From IMG/VR virus record IMGVR_UViG_3300025292_000006, positions 1 through 45,312 of that record: a DNA stretch of 45,312 bases; one strand, given 5' to 3'. Positions within the stretch are counted from its first letter, which is position 1. Every line of letters begins with the position of its first letter. The notes under the pieces were generated by a model that was given only the letters and a program-made list of their open reading frames with translations, made no database searches and was not told the origin of the DNA. The position numbers and the translations under genes were made by a program. Positions 21,679 to 30,131 of this stretch are shown piece after piece. This DNA comes from a virus.

Positions 21679-23520
21679 ATGGGAAACATCATCGCTTTCG
21701 TCCGCGACAGCCTGACGAACATGGTTGCGAACATCGGCACCAGCCGGGACAAGGCGTCATCGACCTTCTACTCGATGCCGATGCTTTCGGACGAGGAGTT
21801 GCTCAACGCCTACCGTGGTGCGTGGCTACCGCGGAAGATCGTCGATATCCCGGCTTTCGACAGCGTGCGTGCCTGGCGTGACTGGCAGGCGAAGAAAGCT
21901 CAGATCGAAGCCATCGAGGCCGAAGAGAAGCGCCTCAACGTCAAGGGCAAGATCCTCGAAGCCAAGATCAAGGCTCGGCTCTGGGGTGGCGCCGCCGTCG
22001 TCATCGGTACCGGCGATCAGAACCTGACCGAGCCGCTCGATGTCGAGCGCGTTGGCAAAGGTGGCCTGAAGTACCTGACGGTTATCTCCCGTCGCAATCT
22101 GACCGCCGGCGAGATCGAGCGCGACCCGGCCTCCGAATGGTACGGAAAGCCGAAGGTCTATCAAATCAAATCGACAGACGGCGTGCAGGTCGACATTCAC
22201 CCGTCGCGACTGGTCGTCTTCAATGGGGCCGCCCAGCCTGACGAGGAGATCGTCACCACGACCTATGCAGGCTGGGGCGATAGCGTGCTCCTGTCGGTCG
22301 TCGAGGCGATCAAGCAGGCCGACGGTACCGCGGCGAACATTGCCAGCCTCGTCTTCGAGGCCAAGGTCAACGTCATCCGTATCCCCGACTTCATGCAGAA
22401 CGTCGGTGATCAGCGGTACCGCGAGAAGATCCTCGAACGCTACACGCTCGCTGCCACGGCCAAGGGTATCAACGGCGACCTCCTCCTCGACAAGGAAGAG
22501 GAGTTCGAACAGAAGACGGCGAGCTTCGCCACGCTTCCCGACGTGCTGATGTCGTTCATGCAGCTGGTATCCGGCGCCGCCGACATCCCGGCAACCCGTC
22601 TTCTCGGTCAATCGCCGGCCGGCATGAACGCCACCGGCGAAAGCGACCTGCGCAACTACTACGACCGTTTGCAGGCCATGCAGTCGGTCGAGATGACGCC
22701 GGCAATGGCCCGGCTCGATGAGTGCATTATCCGCAGCGCCCTCGGTTCGCGTGACCAGGATATCTATTACGAGTGGGCACCGCTCTGGGGCATGTCCGAG
22801 AAGGAAAAGGCCGACGTCTTCAAGACAAAGGCCGATGCAGCCCGGGCGCTCGCCGGCACATCGACATCTCCGCCGCTGCTGCCGATCGACGCCCTGTCGG
22901 ATGCTCTGGTCAATACGTTCGTCGAGGACGGCGCGTTGCCCGGTCTCGATGCGGCGATTGAGGAGCATGGGGCGCTCAGCGAGCAGGAGCCAGACGATGA
23001 CGAGCAGCGCGCCGCCGTCGGCGAGGAGCCGAAGGAAAAGGCGAAGCCAGTTACCGCCGACGCCGCGCCACGCACGCTCTACGTCTCGCGCAAGGTGCTA
23101 AACGCCGACGAGATCATTGCCTGGGCCAAGGGGCAAGGCTTCAAGACCACGCTCCCGGCCGACGACTTGCACGTCACCATCACATTCAGCCGCACACCGG
23201 TTGATTGGATGAAGATGGGCAGCACTTGGGAAGACGAGGTGAAGATCCCGCGTGGCGGTGCGAGATTGATGGAGAAGTTCGGCGAGGCGCATGTCCTGCT
23301 ATTCGTCTCCAACATGCTGTCGTGGCGCCACGACGAGATGGTCGACAGGGGAGCAAGCTGGGATCATCCCGAATACCAGCCGCACATCACCATCAGCTAC
23401 GATGAGGATGCCGCGGACCTTGCCAAGGTTCAGCCTTATCAGGGCGAGATCGCGCTGGGTCCGGAGATCTTCAGTGAGGTGTTCGAGGACTGGCGACAAG
23501 GGATCAAGCAAAGGCCGTGA
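21679..23520 (+). CDS. portal protein (DUF1073) with C-terminal Acb1-like 2H phosphoesterase domain
   Basis: A 613-residue two-part protein. Residues 1-430 are a DUF1073 portal, the dodecameric DNA gate of the capsid: YRGAWLPRKIVDIPAFDSVR, the LLGQSPAGMNATGESDLRNY motif and the ETMT-like C-terminal helices. A Glu-rich linker (430-462) leads to a domain of about 150 residues with two HxT motifs, LHVTITFS (His498, Thr500) and PHITISYD (His569, Thr571), 71 residues apart, and the intervening TPVDWMKMG and MLSWRHDEMV. This matches the Acb1 2H phosphoesterase that destroys CBASS cyclic nucleotides. It follows terL by 8 bases. Confidence 0.9.
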   Translation: MGNIIAFVRDSLTNMVANIGTSRDKASSTFYSMPMLSDEELLNAYRGAWLPRKIVDIPAFDSVRAWRDWQAKKAQIEAIEAEEKRLNVKGKILEAKIKARLWGGAAVVIGTGDQNLTEPLDVERVGKGGLKYLTVISRRNLTAGEIERDPASEWYGKPKVYQIKSTDGVQVDIHPSRLVVFNGAAQPDEEIVTTTYAGWGDSVLLSVVEAIKQADGTAANIASLVFEAKVNVIRIPDFMQNVGDQRYREKILERYTLAATAKGINGDLLLDKEEEFEQKTASFATLPDVLMSFMQLVSGAADIPATRLLGQSPAGMNATGESDLRNYYDRLQAMQSVEMTPAMARLDECIIRSALGSRDQDIYYEWAPLWGMSEKEKADVFKTKADAARALAGTSTSPPLLPIDALSDALVNTFVEDGALPGLDAAIEEHGALSEQEPDDDEQRAAVGEEPKEKAKPVTADAAPRTLYVSRKVLNADEIIAWAKGQGFKTTLPADDLHVTITFSRTPVDWMKMGSTWEDEVKIPRGGARLMEKFGEAHVLLFVSNMLSWRHDEMVDRGASWDHPEYQPHITISYDEDAADLAKVQPYQGEIALGPEIFSEVFEDWRQGIKQRP

Positions 23521-23547
23521 TGTGGAGCACATCACGGCGTGAACACC

Positions 23548-23745
23548 TCAATCGTTTTGCGTAGCCTTGTTCAGAGCCGCGCCGGCTTCGGCTACGGACT
23601 CAGAAACTTGAACTTCCATACTGCTGCCCCCAACGTTGAGAAGCACCTCGGTTCGACCGAACCGCTCCATTACTGCTGATACGTAGCGAGGGTTGATGTA
23701 AACTTCTCGGCGGCCGTTTGATGTGTCGTGAAGCTTGGCGAGCAT
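23548..23745 (-). CDS. small protein, FlbD-like pattern
   Basis: A 65-residue minus-strand protein (MLAKLHDTSNGRREVYINPR...). GGAGA seven bases before the ATG. The strand pattern INPRYVSAVMERFGRTEVLL and VQVSESVAEAG is like small beta-rich regulators such as FlbD, but similarity is only superficial. An accessory gene between portal and protease genes. Confidence 0.6.
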   Translation of the reverse strand: MLAKLHDTSNGRREVYINPRYVSAVMERFGRTEVLLNVGGSSMEVQVSESVAEAGAALNKATQND

Positions 23746-23786
23746 TCGTGTTCTCCGTGAATTTTCGGCGGGATTGATGCGACTAC

Positions 23787-24035
23787 TTAAAAGTACTTCT
23801 GAATACGTGGCATGTCGGGATCAGTCGCTTTAATCGCCACGGCAAATCGCTTTGCTTCAGCAGAGAAACCTGCCTCCTCTGCTGCCTTCAACCCTTCGAG
23901 GTTAGCGATGACAAGTACATCATCGTCTCCGCTAGCGTTGGCCAAAGCTTCGTCAATCAAATTGATCGCGGCTTGAAATTCTCCTTTGCCACGCAGGGCA
24001 GCAGACTGGCGGATGGCATTTTCGAGTGCTGACAT
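23787..24035 (-). CDS. small TPR-like helical protein
   Basis: An 82-residue protein starting MSALENAIRQSAALRGKGEF. Helical pairs with the spacing of tetratricopeptide repeats (ALRGKGEFQAAINLIDEALA, then NLEGLKAAEEAGFSAEAKRF). AGGAGA seven bases before the ATG at 24035. Function unknown; probably a moron, same strand as 23548-23745. Confidence 0.65.
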   Translation of the reverse strand: MSALENAIRQSAALRGKGEFQAAINLIDEALANASGDDDVLVIANLEGLKAAEEAGFSAEAKRFAVAIKATDPDMPRIQKYF

Positions 24036-24082
24036 TTGGGGTCTCCTTTTCCGGAGGCCATATACACGGCGCGGAGACAATA

Positions 24083-25231
24083 ATGCAATTCATAGATGCA
24101 GCACCGATCGCGGGAACGCGACGGACCGCCGACGGCTACCTTGTTGCGGACGTCAAGACCGCGCGCACTGGTATCCAGCTTTATGCCGGCCGCGAGGTCG
24201 GGAAGCCGGAAATGCAGTCCGTGAAGGTCTACCGCTCCGCCGATCAGGTTTTCGACAAGGCCAGCCTCGGCAGCTACGCCCACAAGCCGGTGACCAACGA
24301 TCACCCGACCGAGGCAGTCACCGCCGACACTTGGAAGGCCGTTTCGGTCGGCCAGATCGGCGACGAGGTGGCGCGCGACGGTGAATTCGTCCGCATCCCG
24401 CTCGTTGTCATGGACGCCGCGGCGATCAAGGCGATCGACGAGGGCAAGCGCGAGCTTTCCGCCGGCTACACCTGCGATCTCGCATGGGAGCCGGGCACGA
24501 CGCCCGAGGGCGAGAAGTACGACGCAATCCAGAAAGATATCCGGATCAACCACGTCGCCATCGTCGAGCGTGGGCGCGCCGGGTCGCAAGCTCGCATCGG
24601 CGACGGTGCGGGACAGTGGGGCGCTGCCCCGTTCACCAGTGATCAGAAACCGAAAGAGGAAAAGATCATGACCCTGAAGACGGTTACCGTCGATGGCATC
24701 CCGGTTGAAGTAACCGATCAGGGTGCCACGGTTATCGGCACGCTGCAGCAGCGCCTTGCCGACGCCATTTCCAAGCTTACCGCCACTGAAACGGCACATC
24801 AGACGGCTTTGGCCGCCAAGGATGCCGAACTGGCGAAGAAGGATGCTGAGCTCGACGCCACGAAGGCCAAAGTGCTTTCCGACGCCGACCTCGACAAGCG
24901 CGTGCAGGCTCGCGCCGATCTCGTCGCCAAGGCCAAGGTCCTGGCGAAGGACGTCAAGACCGAAGGCCTGTCCGATGCTGCCATCCGCAAGGCCGTCGTC
25001 GTTGCCAAGATCGGCGATGCCGCCGTCGCCGACAAGTCGGACGCCTACATCGATGCCCGCTTCGACATGCTCGTCGAGGACGCTGGCAAGAGCGCCGGCG
25101 GCGTCGATCCGTTCCGCGTGGCTGTTCAGCAGGGTCTCTCGCAGACCACTGACGCCAACGCATCCGCAACCGCCCACAAGGCCATGGTCTCCGATCTTGA
25201 ATCGGCCTGGCAGACGAAGGGAGCCAAGTGA
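24083..25231 (+). CDS. prohead protease/scaffold, DUF2213
   Basis: A 382-residue protein. The N-terminal 190 residues match DUF2213, a phage capsid maturation protease: YAGREVGKPEMQSVKVYR, SYAHKPVTNDHPTEAV with the conserved His, AGYTCDLAW and HVAIVERGRAGSQARI near 157-172. The C-terminal 185 residues are a coiled-coil scaffold-like region (AKDAELAKKDAELDATKAKV) with a final TTDANASATAHKAMVSDL. An in-frame ATG at 24668 with a good ribosome-binding site could make the scaffold alone. The GGAGA before 24083 sets this start. Confidence 0.85.
   Translation: MQFIDAAPIAGTRRTADGYLVADVKTARTGIQLYAGREVGKPEMQSVKVYRSADQVFDKASLGSYAHKPVTNDHPTEAVTADTWKAVSVGQIGDEVARDGEFVRIPLVVMDAAAIKAIDEGKRELSAGYTCDLAWEPGTTPEGEKYDAIQKDIRINHVAIVERGRAGSQARIGDGAGQWGAAPFTSDQKPKEEKIMTLKTVTVDGIPVEVTDQGATVIGTLQQRLADAISKLTATETAHQTALAAKDAELAKKDAELDATKAKVLSDADLDKRVQARADLVAKAKVLAKDVKTEGLSDAAIRKAVVVAKIGDAAVADKSDAYIDARFDMLVEDAGKSAGGVDPFRVAVQQGLSQTTDANASATAHKAMVSDLESAWQTKGAK
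24668..25231 (+). CDS. possible nested scaffold protein
   Basis: In the same frame as the DUF2213 gene, ATG 24668 (residue 196) begins MTLKTVTVDGIPVEVTDQGA. AGAGG lies eight bases before it, right where the protease domain ends. This would give a 187-residue scaffold protein alone, the arrangement known in lambda (C and Nu3) and HK97-like phages. Expression is inferred from the ribosome-binding site. Confidence 0.5.
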   Translation: MTLKTVTVDGIPVEVTDQGATVIGTLQQRLADAISKLTATETAHQTALAAKDAELAKKDAELDATKAKVLSDADLDKRVQARADLVAKAKVLAKDVKTEGLSDAAIRKAVVVAKIGDAAVADKSDAYIDARFDMLVEDAGKSAGGVDPFRVAVQQGLSQTTDANASATAHKAMVSDLESAWQTKGAK

Positions 25232-25668
25232 TGCCGGCAGTTCAGACTACTTACAGCGCCACCCACGCCCGCTGGGTCGAGGGTATGGTTCTCAACATGG
25301 AGCCGAGCGACATCGTCACCCGCCTTGCGGAAGACGCTGAGGGTATCGGTTTCGGCAAGGTCGGCGTTCAGGGCACCGCCGACAATCAGGTCGTGGATTC
25401 CGAGGCCACGGTCAAGTTCGTCGGCATCGCTGTCCTCGACCCCACGCAGCCGACGGGCAAGTACGAGCAGTACTCCAACGTCGCGCTGATGAAGAAAGGC
25501 GTGATCGTGGTCCAGGCCTCGGTCGCCGTCGCCGTTGGCGATCCGGTCTACTACGTCCCGGCAACGGGCGTCCTGACCAACGTCTCGACCAGCAACACCC
25601 AGATCGTTGGCGCGCAGTGGGATACCAGCACCTCGGGTGCCGGCCTCGCCGCTCTCCGCCTCGGCTAA
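25231..25668 (+). CDS. capsid decoration/cement protein
   Basis: A 145-residue beta-rich protein (MPAVQTTYSATHARWVEGMV...). Position between protease/scaffold and major capsid, small size and the VGIAVLDPTQPTGKYEQYSN, VGDPVYYVPATGVLTN pattern match phage structural cement proteins. TGATG overlap with the upstream gene. It would trimerise on the capsid surface. Confidence 0.78.
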   Translation: MPAVQTTYSATHARWVEGMVLNMEPSDIVTRLAEDAEGIGFGKVGVQGTADNQVVDSEATVKFVGIAVLDPTQPTGKYEQYSNVALMKKGVIVVQASVAVAVGDPVYYVPATGVLTNVSTSNTQIVGAQWDTSTSGAGLAALRLG

Positions 25669-25683
25669 CAGGAGCGTTCCAAC

Positions 25684-26637
25684 ATGAACATGCTTATCAC
25701 CCAGGACGCTCAGCAGGTCGCGATGAGCTTCCTTATCCGTCAGGCCTCGTTGATCGAGCCGACGGTCTACGCGATGAAGTACCAGGAGATCCAGTATTCC
25801 CAGCTGATCCCCGTCGACACCTCGGCGCCGGAATGGATTCAGTCGGTCACGTACTTCTCCATGGACTCGGTCGGCCAGGCTCAGTGGTTCAGCGGCCTCG
25901 CGCACGATGTGCCGAAGGTCGAACTGACCCGCGAGAAGTTCGAAACGACCGTCAGCATGGCGGCGATCGGCTACGGGTATACGCTCGAGGAACTGGGCAC
26001 CGCCCAGCTGCTCGGCATGAGCCTGACCTCGGACAAGGCGAGCTCGGCCCGTCGCATCGCTGAAGAGAAGATCGACAGCGTCGCCTTCGTCGGTGATACC
26101 GGCAAGGGCTACACCGGTCTGGTCAACTCCTCGACGCCGACGGCCACCACGGCTCCGGCCGACGGTACCGGCTCGGCGACGACCTTCGCCAGCAAGACGC
26201 CGGACCAGATCCTTCGCGATATCAACGGCCAGCTCACCGGCATCTTTACCGGCACGCTCGGCGCGGAGATCGCGGACACGCTGCTCCTGCCGTACTCGGT
26301 CCTGTTGGACCTTTCGACCCGTCGTATCGATGCCGTCAACCAGACGACCATCCTCGAATGGATCGAGAAGAACAACATCTACACCCGGACTACCGGCCAG
26401 CCGCTCACCATCCGCGGTGTGTTCGGTTACCTCGATACCGCCGGCGCAGGCGGTACCAAGCGCATGGTTGCCTACCGTCGCTCGCCGGAAGTGCTGAAGA
26501 TGCACATTCCGATGCCGTTCCGGTTCCTGCCGGCATGGCAGACCGGTCCGATGAAGTTCGATGTCCCCGGCATCTTCCGCGTCGGCGGCGTCGATATTCG
26601 TCGGCCGAAGGCCGTTCGCTACCTCGACGGCATTTAA
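25684..26637 (+). CDS. major capsid protein, DUF2184
   Basis: A 317-residue capsid protein with HK97 fold features of the DUF2184 family: N-terminal arm with AMSFLIRQASLIEPTVYAMK, the QSVTYFSMDSVGQAQWFSG segment, KFETTVSMAAIGYGYTLEEL, GYTGLVNSS and a C-terminal AWQTGPMKFDVPGIFRVGGV. It lies in the normal capsid position with AGGAG before the ATG. Expected to be the most abundant protein of the head. Confidence 0.88.
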   Translation: MNMLITQDAQQVAMSFLIRQASLIEPTVYAMKYQEIQYSQLIPVDTSAPEWIQSVTYFSMDSVGQAQWFSGLAHDVPKVELTREKFETTVSMAAIGYGYTLEELGTAQLLGMSLTSDKASSARRIAEEKIDSVAFVGDTGKGYTGLVNSSTPTATTAPADGTGSATTFASKTPDQILRDINGQLTGIFTGTLGAEIADTLLLPYSVLLDLSTRRIDAVNQTTILEWIEKNNIYTRTTGQPLTIRGVFGYLDTAGAGGTKRMVAYRRSPEVLKMHIPMPFRFLPAWQTGPMKFDVPGIFRVGGVDIRRPKAVRYLDGI

Positions 26638-26648
26638 GGGAGGCGGCA

Positions 26649-27113
26649 ATGAAGGTCACCAACACCCAAAAGGGCCCCCGCGGCGTCAACGCGGTGAACG
26701 GCCCGGTTCTCATTGAGCCGGGCGAGACGGTCGAGGTCGAAATCTTCGACCGCGAGAAGGCTCATATCGAGGCTTCGAACTGGTTCGAGATCGACGGCGA
26801 ATACACCGAAAACCCGGTCGTTGTCGTCGCAGGGGCTCCGGTCCTCAAGGAAGCAGCCGATAACACCGGCTCCGAACTTGAGCGCCTTCAGGCTCTGCTT
26901 GCCGACCGCGACGCCGAACTGGCGAAGCTCAAGGCACAGCAGGAAGAGCCGCCGAAGACTGCCGCCGAGGTCCTGGAAATGGCTAAGGATCCGGCCGTCC
27001 AGTTTATGTCCTTCAAGGCAGCAGCTGCGAAGCTGCTCGGCGACAAGACGCCGGCCAAGAAGGACGAGATCATCGCGGCACTCGAAGACCTGGCAACCAA
27101 GCCCGGCGCATAA
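26649..27113 (+). CDS. head-associated protein with coiled coil
   Basis: A 154-residue protein. N-terminal beta-rich part (MKVTNTQKGPRGVNAVNGPV, PGETVEVEIF), then a coiled coil (ELERLQALLADRDAELAKLK) and a C-terminal helical part resembling a small nucleic-acid-binding helix pair (FKAAAAKLLGDKTPAKKDEI). AGGCGGCA precedes the ATG. Proteins of this layout follow DUF2184 capsid genes; function unknown. Confidence 0.72.
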   Translation: MKVTNTQKGPRGVNAVNGPVLIEPGETVEVEIFDREKAHIEASNWFEIDGEYTENPVVVVAGAPVLKEAADNTGSELERLQALLADRDAELAKLKAQQEEPPKTAAEVLEMAKDPAVQFMSFKAAAAKLLGDKTPAKKDEIIAALEDLATKPGA

Positions 27114-27142
27114 GCGCCGGGTTCTACCCACCGGAGAATGAC

Positions 27143-27637
27143 ATGGCTGGATACGGCGATAACGACGGCTTCACGGCTTACGCTACGGCGGCCGGCTATG
27201 TCTTCCCCGATGGTACGACCGATGCCCAGAAGACCGCGGCGCGCCAGCGCGGTTCTCTGGTGATCGATCGGTACGAGCCTCGGTTCAATGGCCGCCGCTC
27301 CGGCGGCTATGCCCAGGAGCGGGCATGGCCGCGCACCGGTGCGTCGACCTATTACGGGGAGGCGATCCCATCCGGCGAGGTGCCTGTCCCAATCATCAAC
27401 GCTTCCTATGAGGCCGCGTTCCTCGAAACGACGAACCCCGGCAGCCTATCGCCCGTCGTCACCGGCACCTCGACGGTCAAGCGTGAGAAGGTCGGGCAGC
27501 TTGAAGTCGAATACGCGACGTCGTCGTCGACCGATATCGACGATGTGGTCGCGCTTGCAACTCCGGTCGTCACCACGATCGAGGGGCTGCTGTGGCCGTT
27601 CTTGACGCCAGTCTGGCCCGGGGCGCTGGTAGTCTGA
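27143..27637 (+). CDS. head-tail connector protein
   Basis: A 164-residue protein of the family named after DnaT-like ssDNA-binding proteins but found as head-tail adaptor: GYGDNDGFTAYATAAGYVFP, RGSLVIDRYEPRFNGRRSGG, RAWPRTGASTYYGEAIPSGE and AAFLETTNPG. It forms the ring below the portal. CCGGAG precedes the ATG. The stop shares bases with the next ATG (TGATG). Confidence 0.82.
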   Translation: MAGYGDNDGFTAYATAAGYVFPDGTTDAQKTAARQRGSLVIDRYEPRFNGRRSGGYAQERAWPRTGASTYYGEAIPSGEVPVPIINASYEAAFLETTNPGSLSPVVTGTSTVKREKVGQLEVEYATSSSTDIDDVVALATPVVTTIEGLLWPFLTPVWPGALVV

Positions 27638-27996
27638 TGGTCAACCCGCTCTACGCGCGCCTACAGGCAACGGCGCAGCGCCTCATCGCCAAGTACGGCC
27701 AGACCGGCGTCGTCACCCGCGTGATCCCGCCCGATCCCGTCCTAGGCGGCGAGCCGGTGCCCACGCCATACCCGGCAACGCTCGTCCCGATGGCCTACGA
27801 GGCCCGCTACATCGACGGCACCACGATCAAGACCGGCGACATGCAGATCTACATCTCGTCGGTCGGCCTGGCGGTCGAGCCGACCGTCGGCGACGTCGTC
27901 ACTGCCAACGGTACCGACTACGCCATCGTGAATGGCGACCCGAACAAATACGACGGGGTGACCAACGTCGTGTTCATCGTGCAGGGGAGACGTTAA
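27637..27996 (+). CDS. head closure/stopper protein
   Basis: A 119-residue beta-rich protein (MVNPLYARLQATAQRLIAKY...). GQTGVVTRVIPPDPVLGGEP then DMQIYISSVGLAVEPTVGDV and a C-terminal VTNVVFIVQGRR are typical of the small neck stoppers that follow the connector. The start at 27637 shares TGATG with the connector gene. Confidence 0.75.
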   Translation: MVNPLYARLQATAQRLIAKYGQTGVVTRVIPPDPVLGGEPVPTPYPATLVPMAYEARYIDGTTIKTGDMQIYISSVGLAVEPTVGDVVTANGTDYAIVNGDPNKYDGVTNVVFIVQGRR

Positions 27997-28352
27997 GGGT
28001 CTATCTGGGGCTTCACCGCTGTGAAGACCTTGAAGTATCTCTGTATGGTTTCGAGGTACGGTGAGTGAGTGGTCGCCGCCATCTTCTTGGTGATTTCTAC
28101 GACGCTGACACTTTCTCGGAATGAACTGTTATCCTTGCGACGCGAAGCCTCCGAATGAAGAAATTCGATCGGCGCAAAGGATTTCAGCAGATATTCGTTG
28201 TGATGCCCCGTCAGATCCGGCCATTTGCCAAGCAGTTGATTTTGGTTGTCGAAGAACTGCTGGTAGTCCCTGTTCGACCCACCTCCGTCCAATCGCACTA
28301 AGTAGATTTTTGCTCGCCTCGTGCTTTTTTGGTTTACCGATTTCTTCGCCAT
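27993..28352 (-). CDS. hypothetical moron protein
   Basis: A 119-residue minus-strand protein (MAKKSVNQKSTRRAKIYLVR...). GGAGG precedes the ATG by eight bases. The basic N terminus, lower GC than the neighbours and reverse orientation point to an accessory gene. No domain recognised. Its 3' end overlaps the stopper gene by four bases (convergent). Confidence 0.68.
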   Translation of the reverse strand: MAKKSVNQKSTRRAKIYLVRLDGGGSNRDYQQFFDNQNQLLGKWPDLTGHHNEYLLKSFAPIEFLHSEASRRKDNSSFRESVSVVEITKKMAATTHSPYLETIQRYFKVFTAVKPQIDP

Positions 28353-28441
28353 TCTCAGCACCTCCGTGTGGGGGGCTCTTCGTAGCGACCTGGCTTTAAT
28401 GCCCGGTTACTCAAACCAGTTGCGAGCGATCAGGGGGATGA

Positions 28442-29479
28442 ATGACCTTCGACGAATTGCTCGCCACTTACGAGCCACGCCTTACGGCCGCGTTTCGAGA
28501 AGCGATAGACGAAATCCGCTCCTCCATCGTCTTGGCACGCGTCATCGAGCGACTTGAACGTGGCGACATAAATGGCGCGGTCGAAGCGATGCAGATCGAG
28601 TCCGAGGCTTTCTCGGCTCTCGAAATAGCCCTTCAGGAGGCCTTCAACGCCGGCGGCACGAATGCCGTCGTCGAACTGCCGAAGGTAACCGACCCGCAAG
28701 GCAACCGTGTCATCTGGCGCTTCGGCGTTCGCAATCCGGCCGCCGAGGCGATCCTGCGCGAGTTGTCGTCGACGATGGTCACACACATCACCGACGATCA
28801 GCGGCAGGGCATCCGCCAGGCGTTGGAAGCGGGCCTCACCAGAGGTGCGAACCCACGATCGACGGCGCTCGACGTCGTCGGTCGCGTCAACAGGGTGAGC
28901 AAGCAGCGCGAGGGCGGCGTCATCGGCCTGACGCGCCACCAGATCGCCTTCATCGAGCGGGCCCGCGTCAATCTCGCCTCGGGCGACCCGGAGTTGATGA
29001 AGCAGTACTTCGAGCTCAAGACCCGCGATAAGCGCTTCGACCGGACCATCGTGGCGGCCATGCGCGAGGGTAAGCCGATCACCGGCGACGCGCTCTCGAA
29101 GGTCATTGGCCGGCTGCGCGACAAAAACCTGCTTCTCCGCGCGGAGATGCTGGCGCGAACCGAAACCATGATGGCGCTCGGCTCGGCTCGCGATGAAGCG
29201 ATGCGTCAGCAGATCGAAAGCGGGAAGGTCCAGGCGCAAGACGTGACACCTACTTGGCAGACTGCCGGTGACAATCGGGTGCGCCATACCCATCGATCTC
29301 TCAACGGTCAGACGGTTGCATTCGGGGAGACCTTTGTGAGCCCATCCGGTGCGCGGCTCCGGTATCCAGGAGATCCGCAGGCGCCCATCTCGGAGACTTC
29401 GGGCTGCCGCTGCCGGCTGCAATACAAGATCGACTACATCGGCGCGGTCACCCGGCGCTACAGAGCCGAGATGGCGTGA
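28442..29479 (+). CDS. minor head protein, Mu gpF/phage head morphogenesis type
   Basis: A 345-residue protein. The C-terminal part (TPTWQTAGDNRVRHTHRSLN, then AFGETFVSPSGARLRYPGDP and ETSGCRCRLQYKID) is the MuF domain: H-x-H type dyad and conserved Cys pair. The N-terminal 200 residues are helical. MuF proteins attach to the portal or are ejected with the DNA. In most phages the gene follows the portal at once; here it comes after the neck genes. Confidence 0.85.
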   Translation: MTFDELLATYEPRLTAAFREAIDEIRSSIVLARVIERLERGDINGAVEAMQIESEAFSALEIALQEAFNAGGTNAVVELPKVTDPQGNRVIWRFGVRNPAAEAILRELSSTMVTHITDDQRQGIRQALEAGLTRGANPRSTALDVVGRVNRVSKQREGGVIGLTRHQIAFIERARVNLASGDPELMKQYFELKTRDKRFDRTIVAAMREGKPITGDALSKVIGRLRDKNLLLRAEMLARTETMMALGSARDEAMRQQIESGKVQAQDVTPTWQTAGDNRVRHTHRSLNGQTVAFGETFVSPSGARLRYPGDPQAPISETSGCRCRLQYKIDYIGAVTRRYRAEMA

Positions 29480-29925
29480 TGGCGACGCTCACGTTTAGCG
29501 CAGCGGTCGCTCAGTGGGCCGATAAGGTCGAAGGCGCGGTCGAGGCAGTTTTCAAGGAAGCTACGCAAGAGGTCGTCGAGGAGATGCAGACACCCGTCGC
29601 GCAGGGCGGGCGAATGCGGGTCGACACTGGCTTTCTGCGCGCCTCCTTGCTTGCGTCCTCGACATCGATGCCGGCGATCAATGCCTCGTCCAAGCCAGCT
29701 GAGGGCAGGGCTTACACACCCGATTTCGCCCAGGTTGAGGCAGTCATAGCCGGCGCCGATATCGGGGACACGCTCTATTTGGGATACACCGCCGCATATG
29801 CGGGCCACAGGGAATACGGCTCAAACAGCCAGCCAGCCGACGGCTTCGTCCGGTTGGCCGCCCAAAACTGGCCGATTATCGTGGATCGAAAGGCAGCTGA
29901 GTTGAGGGCCCGCCTGGGTCTTTGA
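29479..29925 (+). CDS. tail/neck completion protein, HK97 gp10-like
   Basis: A 148-residue protein. VDTGFLRASLLASSTSMPAI, then DTLYLGYTAAYAGHREYGSN and FVRLAAQNWP are typical of HK97 gp10/tail completion proteins. TGATG overlap with the MuF gene. Its 3' end is overlapped by a minus-strand small gene by 50 bases. Confidence 0.8.
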   Translation: MATLTFSAAVAQWADKVEGAVEAVFKEATQEVVEEMQTPVAQGGRMRVDTGFLRASLLASSTSMPAINASSKPAEGRAYTPDFAQVEAVIAGADIGDTLYLGYTAAYAGHREYGSNSQPADGFVRLAAQNWPIIVDRKAAELRARLGL

Positions 29926-30118
29926 TCGCTGCATTGTTGTCGATGTTCTTTTCCATCGCCGCCAGCAAACCAAGTTGAAGCAACGTCAACGATTTTCGGG
30001 CGGCCTTGAGAGAGGTGTCGCCTCGCACCGTTGCGCCCGAATCCCGGCCCAACGCCAGCAGCGCGGCATGGATGCGCTCATAGACTTCGTCGTCGCTGAG
30101 AGGCGGCTTTTCAGACAT
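29876..30118 (-). CDS. small hypothetical protein, counter-oriented
   Basis: An 80-residue protein (MSEKPPLSDDEVYERIHAAL...) with helices ALLALGRDSGATVRGDTSLK and SLTLLQLGLLAAMEKNIDNN. It overlaps the end of the gp10-like gene on the other strand. No strong ribosome-binding site is visible; the longer start at 30133 is similar. Coding composition is good, but certainty is moderate. Confidence 0.55.
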   Translation of the reverse strand: MSEKPPLSDDEVYERIHAALLALGRDSGATVRGDTSLKAARKSLTLLQLGLLAAMEKNIDNNAAIKDPGGPSTQLPFDPR

Positions 30119-30131
30119 AGGCAATCGATAC

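Noticed and set aside
25126-26649. Long minus-strand frame (507 codons)
   Set aside because: Antisense to decoration and major capsid genes; a shadow of GC-rich codon use.
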